From Firm-04 sp964479595 (lineage in GTDB: Bacteria > Bacillota > Clostridia > Oscillospirales > Ruminococcaceae), in the NCBI GenBank assembly GCA_964479595.1, contig CAYZMU010000012.1, positions 1 through 32,928 on the forward strand: a stretch of 32,928 nucleotides of DNA. The letters run 5' to 3'. This document shows positions 7,041-15,032 of the stretch, piece by piece. The translations under genes were made by a program, and so were the position numbers. Position 1 is the first letter of the stretch; each line of letters begins with the position of its first letter. The notes beneath the pieces are model-generated. The model searched no databases, was not told where the DNA came from, and saw only the letters and a list, made by a program, of their open reading frames with translations.

Positions 7041-9020
7041 TTTCATTTGCTCTAAGAATTCTTCCTCATTCCAGACTGTGACACCGAGTTCGCGCGCCTT
7101 GTCAAGCTTGCTGCCCGGGGATTCCCCCGCGACCACAAAACTCGTCTTTTTGGAGACAGAGCCCGAAACCTTTCCGCCGCGCGCCTCAATCATCGCCTTT
7201 GCCTCATCGCGTTTCAGATGCGGGAGCGTTCCGGTCAGCACGAAGGTTTTCCCGGCGAACGCGTCACTCACGGCGCGCTTTTCGTAGGGCGGCATCTCGA
7301 CCCCGCCCTTGCGCAGATTCTCAATCAGTTCCAGAAAGCGCGGCTCGGAGAAGGCGCTGTGAACGGCGTTCGCCATGGTCTCGCCAAAGCCGTCAATCTC
7401 GGTGATCTCCTCAACGCTGGCGTGGGCGATGGCATCCATGGTGCCAAAACGCGCACAGAGCGCGGGCGCTACCGTCCCGCCGATTCCGCGAATCCCGAGC
7501 GCGGCGACCACGCGGTCGAGCGGACGGCTCTTGGAGGCCTCGATCGCGCGCAGAAGATTGTCAGCGGAACGCTCGCCGAAGCCCGGAAGGGTCAGCAGCT
7601 GCTCTTTCGTCAGCGTATAAATATCCGCGGGGGAAGAGATGAGCTTTGCGTCCAGAAGCTGCTGGATGATTTCAGGGCCGAGCCCCTCGATATCCATCGC
7701 GCCCTTAGACGCGAAATGCGCTATGGCTCCGAAAACCTGCGCGGGACAGGCGGGGTCGGTACAGCGCAACGCGCCGCCTGTTTCGTCCTGCTTGGTCGCC
7801 GCGCCGCAGACAGGACAGGTGTCGGGCAGCGTAAAGGGCACCGAATCGCTCTCGTGAGACACGGAACAGAGCACCTCCGGGATAATGTCGCCCGCCTTGC
7901 GCACCTTGATGGTGTCCCCGACGCGAATATCCTTCTCCGTGATGTACTGCTGGTTGTGCAGCGTCGCGCGGGAGACGCTGGTTCCGGCGAGGAAGAGCGG
8001 CTCAAAAACCGCGACCGGTGTCAGAACGCCCGTCCGCCCCACCTGCACGTCAATGGATTTAAGCTTTGTGAGCTTTTCCTCGGGCGGGAATTTATACGCC
8101 ACGGCCCAACGCGGGTACTTCGCGGTGGCGCCCATGCGCTCTCTGTCCGCGAGGCTGTCAAGCTTTACCACCACGCCGTCGATGCCGTAGGGCAGTTCCC
8201 CTCTGCTTGCCCCGATTTTCTCGATGGCGGCGCGAATCTCGCCCATATCCGCCCCGCAGCGCGTATAGGGAATCGCGGGCAAAGAGAGCGACTTTACACG
8301 GTCAATCGACTGCGAGTGCAGCGTGTAGCTTTCTCCTGTCACGCGCTGAACATTGAACACAAAGATCTCCAGGCCGCGCTCGGCGGTGAGACGCGGGTCC
8401 TTCTGGCGCAGAGAGCCCGCCGCCGCGTTGCGCGGGTTCTTAAAGAGCGTCTCCCCCGCCGCCTCCTGACGCGCGGAAAGGCGTTCAAACGAGGCGTAGG
8501 GCATATAGACCTCCCCGCGAACCTCAATGTACGCCGGAGCGTCGGGAATCACCGCGGGAATCGACGAAATCATACGGAGATTGGCGGTGACATCTTCCCC
8601 GACATGACCGTCCCCGCGTGTGGAACCGCGCGTGAAGCGCCCGTTTTCATACTCCAGCGAGACAGAGAGCCCGTCGATTTTCGGCTCCACCGTAAACACC
8701 GGGTCTTTCACGGCCTCCTTCACGCGGTTTAAGAACTCCTCGACCTGCTCAAAGGAAAAGACATCCTGCAGGCTCGCCATCTGCACATCGTGCGTCACCT
8801 TTTCAAACGACGCCGACGCGACGCCCTGTACCCGCTGTGTCGGGGAATCCGGCGTCACCAGCTGCGGAAACTGCGCCTCCAGCCCCTTCAGTTCCCCCAT
8901 CAGCATATCATATTCGTAGTCCTCAACCTTCGGCGCGTCCAGATCGTAATAGGCGTGCGCCAAATCATTGAGCTGTTCGGTCAGTTCGGCGACACGCGCC
9001 TGCGCCTGCGAAAGTGTCAT
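7038..9020 (-). CDS. ligA: NAD-dependent DNA ligase LigA
   Basis: LigA seals nicks in replication and repair using NAD+. The 660-residue protein has every domain in order: Ia and adenylation domain with the nucleophile K114 in EPKIDG, OB fold, a four-cysteine zinc finger near 402-425 (CPVC and CTDPAC), helix-hairpin-helix repeats (GFGERSADNLL, GIGGTVA, GFGETMA), and a C-terminal BRCT domain at about 588-660. Length is normal. AAGGGGGA lies ahead of the ATG. It begins 15 bases after hisE and is the last gene of the uvrB-HAD-hisI-hisE-ligA run. Confidence 0.97.
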   Translation of the reverse strand: MTLSQAQARVAELTEQLNDLAHAYYDLDAPKVEDYEYDMLMGELKGLEAQFPQLVTPDSPTQRVQGVASASFEKVTHDVQMASLQDVFSFEQVEEFLNRVKEAVKDPVFTVEPKIDGLSVSLEYENGRFTRGSTRGDGHVGEDVTANLRMISSIPAVIPDAPAYIEVRGEVYMPYASFERLSARQEAAGETLFKNPRNAAAGSLRQKDPRLTAERGLEIFVFNVQRVTGESYTLHSQSIDRVKSLSLPAIPYTRCGADMGEIRAAIEKIGASRGELPYGIDGVVVKLDSLADRERMGATAKYPRWAVAYKFPPEEKLTKLKSIDVQVGRTGVLTPVAVFEPLFLAGTSVSRATLHNQQYITEKDIRVGDTIKVRKAGDIIPEVLCSVSHESDSVPFTLPDTCPVCGAATKQDETGGALRCTDPACPAQVFGAIAHFASKGAMDIEGLGPEIIQQLLDAKLISSPADIYTLTKEQLLTLPGFGERSADNLLRAIEASKSRPLDRVVAALGIRGIGGTVAPALCARFGTMDAIAHASVEEITEIDGFGETMANAVHSAFSEPRFLELIENLRKGGVEMPPYEKRAVSDAFAGKTFVLTGTLPHLKRDEAKAMIEARGGKVSGSVSKKTSFVVAGESPGSKLDKARELGVTVWNEEEFLEQMK

Positions 9021-9035
9021 CGTAAAATCCCCCTT

Positions 9036-9374
9036 TCAGGTGTTTTTGTCCACTTGGTGGAAGGTCTTGAGGTTGCCGATTTTCTCGTTGCGCTCCGCAA
9101 GCACTTCCTCGACCTCGCTCCATTCCAGCCCCAGCGCCGCGCAAAGCACCATGACATGATAGAGCAGATCGTTAATCTCGTTCTTGAGTTCGTCCTTGCT
9201 GCCGTTTTTCGCGGCGATGACCGTCTCGGTCGCCTCCTCGCCGACTTTCTTGCAGATTTTGTCCACACCCTGCGAAAACAGATAGGCGGTATAGGAATTT
9301 TCCTCGGCGGTCCCTTGTTCGTACGCCTGCCGCCGCGCCTGAATCACGGCGAAAATCTCCTCGTAAACGGTCAT
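9036..9374 (-). CDS. hisE: Phosphoribosyl-ATP pyrophosphatase HisE
   Basis: HisE hydrolyses phosphoribosyl-ATP to phosphoribosyl-AMP, the second step of histidine synthesis. The 112-residue MazG-fold protein contains the metal-binding pattern KICKKVGEEATETVIAAKN...ELKNEINDLLYH. Its ATG overlaps the hisI stop (ATGA) and has GAGGAGG ahead. In many bacteria HisI and HisE are fused; here they are separate, adjacent genes. No other his gene is in the window. Confidence 0.95.
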   Translation of the reverse strand: MTVYEEIFAVIQARRQAYEQGTAEENSYTAYLFSQGVDKICKKVGEEATETVIAAKNGSKDELKNEINDLLYHVMVLCAALGLEWSEVEEVLAERNEKIGNLKTFHQVDKNT

Positions 9375-9724
9375 TGGCTTTCCTCCTCAGCGTTATAAAT
9401 CTCCCGGAAAAAGCAGCTGTAAGCGCCCGTGTGACAGGCGGCGCCCGTCTGACGCACATTGACCAGCAGCGTGTCCTCGTCGCAGTCCGCGAAGATGGAA
9501 ACCACCTTCTGCGTGTGGCCCGAAGTCGCGCCCTTGTTCCAGTATTCCTGCCTGCTGCGGCTCCAGAACCACGTCGTCCCGCTCTCCAGCGTCCTTCTCA
9601 GGCTCTCCTTGTTCATGTACGCGAGCATCAGAACCGTTTGGGTGTCCACCTCATAGCAAATGGCGGGAATCAGTTCAGACTTTTGAAAATATCGGTCCAG
9701 ATCCTCAAGGTCAACGTGTTTCAT
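9371..9724 (-). CDS. hisI: Phosphoribosyl-AMP cyclohydrolase HisI
   Basis: HisI opens the purine ring of phosphoribosyl-AMP, the third step of histidine synthesis. The 117-residue protein has the family pattern LMLAYMNKESL, TWFWSRSRQEYWNKGATSGH, the metal site DCDEDTLL, and zinc cysteines in GAACHTGAYSC. I chose ATG 9724, which has AGGAAGGAG seven bases upstream; the longer reading frame to 9763 would run through the promoter at 9741-9769. It overlaps hisE by four bases. Confidence 0.95.
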   Translation of the reverse strand: MKHVDLEDLDRYFQKSELIPAICYEVDTQTVLMLAYMNKESLRRTLESGTTWFWSRSRQEYWNKGATSGHTQKVVSIFADCDEDTLLVNVRQTGAACHTGAYSCFFREIYNAEEESQ

Positions 9725-9740
9725 CGTCAGACTCCTTCCT

Positions 9741-9769
9741 ATTATAGCACACAAAAGCGGCAATTACAA
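9741..9769 (-). promoter_or_regulatory. SigA-type promoter of hisI-hisE-ligA
   Basis: On the minus strand: TTGTAA (9769-9764), a 17-base spacer ending in TGTGC, and TATAAT (9746-9741), an extended -10. The -35 box is formed by the last leucine codon and stop of the upstream HAD gene. Transcription would start near 9734, inside the ribosome binding site of hisI. Confidence 0.7.
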
Positions 9770-10393
9770 GAGCCGCGCGGCAATTTCCAAGAGCTGTGCC
9801 AAAGATTCCAGCCGCGCCGCGCACCGGCTCACCTGCCCGAAACCGTACGCCGCGTGAACAAACGGCACGCCCGCCTCCCGCGCCGCCTCCATATCCGAGG
9901 CGGTGTCGCCGACATAAACGCAGCGCTCCATTCCCCGTCTCGCCGCGAGCAGCGCGATATTCTCCCCTTTCCCCGTCTTGGTCCGCCCCGCGCACTCAAA
10001 GTCGGAAAAGACATCCGCGAAACCGCACTGTTTCAGGAAAATCTCGATATAGCCCTCCTGGCAGTTGCTGACAATCCCAAGCTCATACTCTTTGGCGAGC
10101 GCGCGAAGGGTTGGCTCCTCATCGGGATAGAGCGGCGCGGGGTGCCCGAGCAGATACGCGTGCTCCGCCCTCGTGCAGAGGTTTATCAGGCGCAGCTGCT
10201 CGCTCCGCGCGAGGTCGGGGAACATCATGCGCGCGATATCCTCAAGCGTATGCCCCATAAACCCGCGCATATCCGCAAGCGAAAACTGTTCCGTCCGCCC
10301 CGCCTCCAGAATCGCGCCATTCCACGCCTCAAGGACCTGCCGCGAGGAATCCCAGAGCGTGCCGTCCAAATCAAAAAGTATGCCCTTTTTCAA
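9764..10393 (-). CDS. HAD-superfamily phosphatase (phosphoglycolate phosphatase-like)
   Basis: A 209-residue haloacid dehalogenase-type hydrolase. Motif I is DLDGT (residues 8-12), with the nucleophile D8 and acid/base D10, followed by a helical cap of about 70 residues. Motif II is IVSNCQ, motif III involves the lysine in GRTKTGKGENI, and motif IV is VYVGDTASDMEAA. Phosphoglycolate phosphatase and nucleotide phosphatases share this layout, so the substrate is open. The start is TTG 10393, just after the uvrB stop, with GGAAGGA inside the uvrB end as its ribosome binding site. Likely co-transcribed with uvrB. Confidence 0.85.
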   Translation of the reverse strand: MKKGILFDLDGTLWDSSRQVLEAWNGAILEAGRTEQFSLADMRGFMGHTLEDIARMMFPDLARSEQLRLINLCTRAEHAYLLGHPAPLYPDEEPTLRALAKEYELGIVSNCQEGYIEIFLKQCGFADVFSDFECAGRTKTGKGENIALLAARRGMERCVYVGDTASDMEAAREAGVPFVHAAYGFGQVSRCAARLESLAQLLEIAARLL

Positions 10394-10396
10394 GCC

Positions 10397-12367
10397 TTAG
10401 TCCTTCCTCCCGCTGAGTTCCTTGATTTTATCGCGCAGATACGCCGCGTGCTCAAACTCCAGAAGCCGCGCCGCCTCTTTCATCTGCGCGGTCAGGCTGC
10501 GAATCAGTTCCTCACGCTGCGCGCGCGTCATCTTCTGTTTCACCGCCCGCTCGGTCTTTTCCTTCGTGGAAATCTCCAGCACCTCGCGGACATCCTTCAC
10601 GATGGTCTTGGGCACAATCCCGTGCTCCTCGTTGAAAGCTATCTGCATCTGGCGGCGGCGCTGCGTTTCCGTGATGGCGCGCTCCATGCTGCCCGTAATC
10701 TCGTCCGCGTAGAGAATCACCTCGCCGCGCGCGTTGCGGGCCGCTCTGCCTATCGTCTGTATCAGGGACGTTTCCGAGCGCAGGAAGCCCTCCTTGTCGG
10801 CGTCGAGAATCGCGACCAGAGAGACCTCCGGGATATCGAGACCCTCGCGCAGCAGATTGATGCCGACCAACACGTCAAATTCTCCCAGCCGCAAATCCCT
10901 GACAATCTCCATGCGCTCCACCGTGTCCACGTCGTGGTGCAGATACCGCACGCGGACATTCATATTCGCGAGAAAGCTCGTCAGATCCTCCGCCATTTTC
11001 TTGGTAAGCGTCGTAATCAGCACCCGCTCGGAGCGGTCCACGCGCAGGTTGATTTCGGAAAGCAAATCCTCAATCTGCCCCTGCACCGGCCGCACCGTGA
11101 CTTTCGGGTCCACCAGACCAGTGGGCCGAATCACCTGCTCGACCACGCGGTCTGTGCGCTCGCGCTCCAGTTTCCCCGGTGTCGCGCTGACATAGAGCGC
11201 CTCGTGAATCTTGGCGGTAAACTCCGTATACGTCAGCGGTCGGTTGTCAAAGGCGCTCGGGAGCCGGAAACCGTACTCCACAAGCGTTTCCTTTCTGGCG
11301 CGGTCACCCGCGTACATTCCGCCGACCTGCGGCAGCGTCGCGTGCGATTCGTCCACAATCAGCAGAAAATCCTCCGGGAAGTGGTCCAGAAGCGTATACG
11401 GTCTCGAACCCTTTTCCCTCCGCGCGAGCACACGGGAATAGTTTTCCACACCGCTGCAGGTTCCGATCTCGCGCAGCATCTCAATGTCGTAATGCGTGCG
11501 CTGCGCGATGCGCTCCGCCTCCAGAAAGCGCTGATTCGCCTCGAAATAGGCAACCCGTTCCGCGAGTTCGTCCTCCAGTTCCGCGATGGCGTCCTCCAGC
11601 GCGTTCCCGGAAACCACATAATGACTCGCGGGGAAAATCACCACGTGCCGGAGTGTGGCAATCGGTTCTCCCGTCAGAATCACAAACTCGCTGATGCGGT
11701 CTATTTCGTCACCGAAAAACTCCACCCGGATGCCGTGTTCGGACGTGTAGGCGGGGCAGATATCCACAATGTCCCCGCGCACGCGAAAAGTTCCCCGCTC
11801 AAAGGCGATGTCGTTGCGCTCGTACTGAATCCGCACCAGCTCGTCGAGCAGTTCTTCCCGCGAAAACGTCATCCCCGGTCGCAGGGAAACCGACAAAGCG
11901 CGGTATTCCTCCGGGGAGCCCAGCGAGTAAATGCACGACACCGAGGAAACGATGATGACGTCGGAGCGTTCCGCGAGCGCCATGGTCGCGGAGTGCCGCA
12001 GCCGGTCAATTTCATCGTTAATCGCGGAGTCTTTCTCGATATAGCTGTCCGTGCTCGGAATATACGCCTCGGGCTGATAATAATCATAATAGGAAACAAA
12101 ATACTCCACTGCGTTCTCGGGGAAGAATTCCTTGAACTCCGAGCAGAGCTGCGCCGCGAGGATTTTATTGTGCGCCAGAACCAGCGTGGGCTTGTTCCGC
12201 GCCGCGATGACATTCGCCATCGTAAAGGTTTTGCCCGAACCTGTCACGCCGAGCAGAATCTGTTCGGGAATGCCGGACTCATAGCCCTTCACCAGAGACT
12301 CTATCGCGCGGGGCTGGTCCCCCGCCGGCGCGAAAGGCGCGTGGAGTTTGAAATCCCGCTGCTGCAT
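10397..12367 (-). CDS. uvrB: Excinuclease ABC subunit B (UvrB)
   Basis: UvrB is the damage-verifying helicase-like subunit of nucleotide excision repair; it receives DNA from UvrA and recruits UvrC. The 656-residue protein has Walker A GVTGSGKT at 40-47, the DNA-clamping beta-hairpin region (YYDYYQPEAYIPSTDSYIEK), helicase motifs including DESH and QTIGRAARN, and a C-terminal UVR motif. I chose ATG 12367 because AAGGAGGG precedes it by about six bases and MQQRDFKLHAPF aligns with other UvrB starts. uvrA is not next to it. A HAD gene follows after three bases, then hisI, hisE and ligA. No SOS box was recognised upstream. Confidence 0.97.
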   Translation of the reverse strand: MQQRDFKLHAPFAPAGDQPRAIESLVKGYESGIPEQILLGVTGSGKTFTMANVIAARNKPTLVLAHNKILAAQLCSEFKEFFPENAVEYFVSYYDYYQPEAYIPSTDSYIEKDSAINDEIDRLRHSATMALAERSDVIIVSSVSCIYSLGSPEEYRALSVSLRPGMTFSREELLDELVRIQYERNDIAFERGTFRVRGDIVDICPAYTSEHGIRVEFFGDEIDRISEFVILTGEPIATLRHVVIFPASHYVVSGNALEDAIAELEDELAERVAYFEANQRFLEAERIAQRTHYDIEMLREIGTCSGVENYSRVLARREKGSRPYTLLDHFPEDFLLIVDESHATLPQVGGMYAGDRARKETLVEYGFRLPSAFDNRPLTYTEFTAKIHEALYVSATPGKLERERTDRVVEQVIRPTGLVDPKVTVRPVQGQIEDLLSEINLRVDRSERVLITTLTKKMAEDLTSFLANMNVRVRYLHHDVDTVERMEIVRDLRLGEFDVLVGINLLREGLDIPEVSLVAILDADKEGFLRSETSLIQTIGRAARNARGEVILYADEITGSMERAITETQRRRQMQIAFNEEHGIVPKTIVKDVREVLEISTKEKTERAVKQKMTRAQREELIRSLTAQMKEAARLLEFEHAAYLRDKIKELSGRKD

Positions 12368-12394
12368 AGCCGCCCTCCTTGGCGAAAACCGGGC

Positions 12395-12423
12395 TTGATT
12401 TGCGGGGCCCGGTGTGGTATAAT
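12395..12423 (+). promoter_or_regulatory. SigA-type promoter of the DUF4416 gene
   Basis: TTGATT at 12395-12400, a 17-base spacer ending TGTGG, and TATAAT at 12418-12423 (extended -10). It lies in the 77-base gap between divergent uvrB and the DUF4416 gene; AAAGGGG follows before ATG 12445. Confidence 0.8.
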
Positions 12424-12444
12424 CATTGCAAAGGGGATGAAAAA

Positions 12445-12990
12445 ATGGGAACACCTTGTCCGTTTCCAAGCGAAAAACTCATCATCTGCGTGCTGTTTTC
12501 CGAAGACGCTCCCGCGCGAGAGGCCGCCGGGGCGCTGTGCCGGCGGTTCGGCAAAACGGATCTCACCCTCCCGCCTTATGACTTTTCCGCGTTCTCGCGT
12601 TATTACGACGATGAGATGGGCGGCACGGTTTCGCGCGCGATTCTCAGTTTCGAGACGCTCAGAGACCCGGGCGAACTCGCGCAAATAAAGCTTTACACGA
12701 ACAGCTTGGAACACGAAATCGCCGAGCGAACGGGAAAACGCGCCGTCAATCTGGACCCGGGCTTTGTCGGGCGGGGCAGACTGACGCTCGCCTCCACCAA
12801 GGAAGCAGCCCACAGAATCCCGCTCTCAGACGGCATCTACGCCGAAATGACGCTTTTCTACGCGAGGAAAGCGTGGCAGACACTTCCCTGGACTTATATG
12901 GACTTTCAGACGCCCGCCGTACAGGCGTTTCTCTCCCGCGTGCGCGAACGCTATCTCGCGCAGCGCAGACACTGCGCCGACAGCCGCTGA
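12445..12990 (+). CDS. DUF4416 family protein
   Basis: A 181-residue protein of unknown function that matches the DUF4416 pattern: an N-terminal LIICVLFSED strand, FSRYYDDEMGG, ELAQIKLYTNSLE, RAVNLDPGF, LASTKEAAHRIPLSDGIYAEMTLFY, and WTYMDFQTPA near the end. No signal peptide or membrane segment is seen. Several conserved polar residues (N, D, K, H, R, E) suggest an enzyme or nucleotide-binding protein, but this is inference. Start ATG 12445 follows AAAGGGG, and an extended -10 promoter lies just upstream. Its last 40 bases overlap the end of the converging asparaginase gene. Confidence 0.75.
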   Translation: MGTPCPFPSEKLIICVLFSEDAPAREAAGALCRRFGKTDLTLPPYDFSAFSRYYDDEMGGTVSRAILSFETLRDPGELAQIKLYTNSLEHEIAERTGKRAVNLDPGFVGRGRLTLASTKEAAHRIPLSDGIYAEMTLFYARKAWQTLPWTYMDFQTPAVQAFLSRVRERYLAQRRHCADSR

Positions 12991-13973
12991 CGCAGACCGC
13001 GGACTCTCCCCGCCAGGGCCTCCCTGCCGACCCCGCGCATCAGGCAGAACCAGACCGCGCCGTAAGCGAACGCGGGTGTCAGCCCCGCGAGCGGAATCGC
13101 GCCCGCCTGCACCAGATCATGCCCCGAACCGTAAACCGGCGCGTCGGAACACGGCGCCAGAAAACACGGAATCCCCCGCTCCGCGCAGCGCGAAATCAGT
13201 GTCTGCATGCCGTAAGGGGAATAGCGTTCGGAATTCGCCGTCTCGGAGTGATAGGTCGTGTGAACCACTGCCTCCACGGATTCCAGCGAAACGGTATCGT
13301 AGCGCAGCCCGTTGTAAGGCCGCAGCAGCAGCACATTTTTGGGCTCGCCGATGTCGCTGAGAGCGAGCGGCATGCCGCGCCGGGGAGGGAGTTCCCCGCT
13401 CTCCGCCGTCTGCCGCAGCTGGCTGACAGGCGTCATGCGCGGGCTCTCAAAGGACATACTGCCGTGCGCGCACGCGGAAAGTTCAAAGCCGTAATGCAGA
13501 TAGGCGACGCCGTCGCTGTTTTCAAAGACCGCCCAGACGCCTCCGCAGAGCCCCCGCCGGATCAGACGCACCGCCTCGGCGAAATTGCGGTGCCCGTTGG
13601 AACGCGGGTCGTCAAGCGGCGCGGTCGCGGAAACGAGCAGCACGGGCAGAGAAATCCCGCAGAGCGCCGCGGAAAGCATCGCCGCGGTCTGCTCCAGCGT
13701 GTCCGTGCCGTGCGCTATCAGGATGCCCTCGGAATCCGCGCTGTCAACACGCGCTATCTCCCGAAGCAGCAGACACCAGTCGTCAGGCGTCAGGTCCTCG
13801 CTCAGTTTGTCAAGCGGGCGGTGAACACGAAAGCGCACCTCGGCATAGGGGTTGTCCGCGCGGTAGCGCGCCTCCAGAGACGTCAAGGCCTCCTCCGCGA
13901 AGCTGCGGCGCGTGCCGTCGGAATCCACACGGCTGCAGATCGTTCCGCCCGTCAGAATCAAATCAATCGGCAT
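12951..13973 (-). CDS. L-asparaginase (type I, cytoplasmic)
   Basis: Hydrolyses asparagine to aspartate and ammonia. The 340-residue protein has the catalytic-threonine motif TGGTI at residues 8-12 and the second motif HGTDT at 88-92 followed by LEQTAAML. There is no signal peptide, which fits the cytoplasmic AnsA type. I prefer ATG 13973 over TTG 13979 because AGGGGG is eight bases ahead of the ATG but only two from the TTG. No promoter is visible in the 63 bases upstream, which hold the terminator of the sleB-like gene, so expression may depend on read-through. Glu-tRNAGln amidotransferase GatD-like proteins share these motifs, but the short N-terminus favours asparaginase. Confidence 0.85.
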   Translation of the reverse strand: MPIDLILTGGTICSRVDSDGTRRSFAEEALTSLEARYRADNPYAEVRFRVHRPLDKLSEDLTPDDWCLLLREIARVDSADSEGILIAHGTDTLEQTAAMLSAALCGISLPVLLVSATAPLDDPRSNGHRNFAEAVRLIRRGLCGGVWAVFENSDGVAYLHYGFELSACAHGSMSFESPRMTPVSQLRQTAESGELPPRRGMPLALSDIGEPKNVLLLRPYNGLRYDTVSLESVEAVVHTTYHSETANSERYSPYGMQTLISRCAERGIPCFLAPCSDAPVYGSGHDLVQAGAIPLAGLTPAFAYGAVWFCLMRGVGREALAGRVRGLRQRLSAQCLRCAR

Positions 13974-13987
13974 CCCCAAAGCCCCCT

Positions 13988-14025
13988 AAAGAAAACGGGA
14001 CGCGATCGGCATCGCGTCCCGTTTT
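13988..14025 (-). terminator. Terminator of the sleB-like gene
   Basis: A perfect 15-bp stem (13992-14006 with 14011-14025) with a four-base loop, followed on the minus strand by TTT. The stem itself ends in TTTT, giving TTTTCTTT. It sits 11 bases past the sleB-like stop. Confidence 0.9.
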
Positions 14026-14036
14026 GATTCGCGTAC

Positions 14037-14840
14037 TCAGCGGAAATAGTTGCGCTCGCCGTCGCCCGTGAAATAGAAGTAACCGTGCTGGAACTTGGAA
14101 GGATCGGCAAAGTAGAGGTCAACCGCTTCTTTGACGCTGTCCGTCACCGCCGGGGAGAGTTTCCCCAGATGGACCAGATACGAAAGCCCGTCGAACTGCC
14201 CCGGCTGGGTCAGGACTTCGTAGATGGTGTTCGGGAACAGCGGGGAATTGACGCGGTTCATAATCACTTCCACAACCAGCGCCTTGTCGGCAACGCTGAC
14301 GAAATCCGAACCGTATTCATGCCCCACAATATTGCAAAGCATGATGTATTCACTCTCGGTGATGGGAAGACCTTTTTCCGCGGTCTTTGTGGCAGTCGTC
14401 GTCTCAGATGACGCCGCTGCCGCGGTCGTATCAGCTGCTGTTGTCTTCGTGGTGTTCTCTGTCGCGCCTAAAATGGCGTCCATGGAAAGATTCTGCGGCA
14501 AAACTTCCGTCGGCGCTGTCAGAATCTCGGTTGTCTCGGCTATAATCTCCTGTGTGGTGGCTGTGGTCGTCGCGGTGGATTCGGATTTTGAGGCGGAATC
14601 ATCTTCGGTGGCGGCGGTTTCAGAGAGGGTTGTGGTTTCTTGGGATTCCGCTGTTGTCGTGATGACGGCAGTCGCTTCGATAGTTGCAGTAACAGCAGGC
14701 GCGCTCACAAGCTGCATTTCGACGGCTTGCTTCGCGGTGTATTCCTCAAGTGCCAATCTTCCGGGGCGGCTCAGAGCGCCGCTCAACAGCCCGGCTGTCA
14801 GCACAGAGGCAAGTGCCGCTGCGACTTTCACTTTTCTCAT
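14037..14840 (-). CDS. Secreted SleB/CwlJ-like cell wall hydrolase
   Basis: A 267-residue exported protein. It has a signal-like N-terminus (MRKVKVAAALASVLTAGLLSGAL), a Thr/Ala/Ser/Glu-rich low-complexity region at about 45-155, and a C-terminal Hydrolase_2 domain at about 158-267. The domain shows the catalytic-type glutamate E175 in VGHEYG, VIMNRVNSPLFPNTIYEVL and QPGQFDG, which match the SleB/CwlJ family of cortex or peptidoglycan lytic enzymes. Whether it acts in germination or in vegetative wall turnover cannot be decided; the long linker favours an exported wall enzyme. ATG 14840 is preferred over the adjacent TTG 14843. It has its own promoter (14891-14919) and terminator, so it is monocistronic. 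Confidence 0.85.
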   Translation of the reverse strand: MRKVKVAAALASVLTAGLLSGALSRPGRLALEEYTAKQAVEMQLVSAPAVTATIEATAVITTTAESQETTTLSETAATEDDSASKSESTATTTATTQEIIAETTEILTAPTEVLPQNLSMDAILGATENTTKTTAADTTAAAASSETTTATKTAEKGLPITESEYIMLCNIVGHEYGSDFVSVADKALVVEVIMNRVNSPLFPNTIYEVLTQPGQFDGLSYLVHLGKLSPAVTDSVKEAVDLYFADPSKFQHGYFYFTGDGERNYFR

Positions 14841-14865
14841 CAACTCATCCTTTCACTTCAAAATC

Positions 14866-14884
14866 GTGACGCTGTTTTCGTCAC
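14866..14884 (-). promoter_or_regulatory. 5' leader hairpin of the sleB-like gene
   Basis: GTGACG and CGTCAC form a six-bp stem with a seven-base loop. The predicted transcription start (about 14884) falls at its outer base, so the hairpin would cap the 5' end of the mRNA. Confidence 0.4.
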
Positions 14885-14890
14885 AGCCTT

Positions 14891-14919
14891 ATTATAGCAC
14901 ACTTTTTCGAGAATTACAA
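14891..14919 (-). promoter_or_regulatory. SigA-type promoter of the sleB-like gene
   Basis: On the minus strand: TTGTAA (14919-14914), a 17-base spacer ending TGTGC, and TATAAT (14896-14891). The rest of the 192-base gap (14841-15032) is AT-rich and holds only a weak hairpin at about 14958-14981 downstream of the GH25 gene. Confidence 0.8.
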
Positions 14920-15032
14920 GATGTTTACAACATTTTCCGTTTTGTCATTAAAATTCACCAAGAGAACCCTCTCCAATTTGGGCAATATGCACAATTTCTC
15001 CGCGCGAAATGAAACCCCAAAACTCCCCCGAT

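Noticed and set aside
7218..8732. A 504-codon open frame on the plus strand
   Set aside because: Antisense to ligA, which is a full-length NAD-dependent ligase with all motifs.
12368..12444. An SOS (LexA) box ahead of uvrB
   Set aside because: No GAAC...GTTC-type palindrome is present in the gap.
9374..12688. A 1104-codon open frame on the plus strand
   Set aside because: It is the antisense shadow of uvrB, the HAD gene and hisI; the protein is Arg/His/Leu-rich with no known motif, as expected from GC-rich codons.
12873..14027. A 384-codon open frame on the plus strand
   Set aside because: Antisense to the asparaginase gene; no domain pattern and strongly Arg-rich.
14958..14981. Terminator after the GH25 gene
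   Set aside because: Only a four-bp inner stem with a bulged outer stem and a weak T-run; not reliable.
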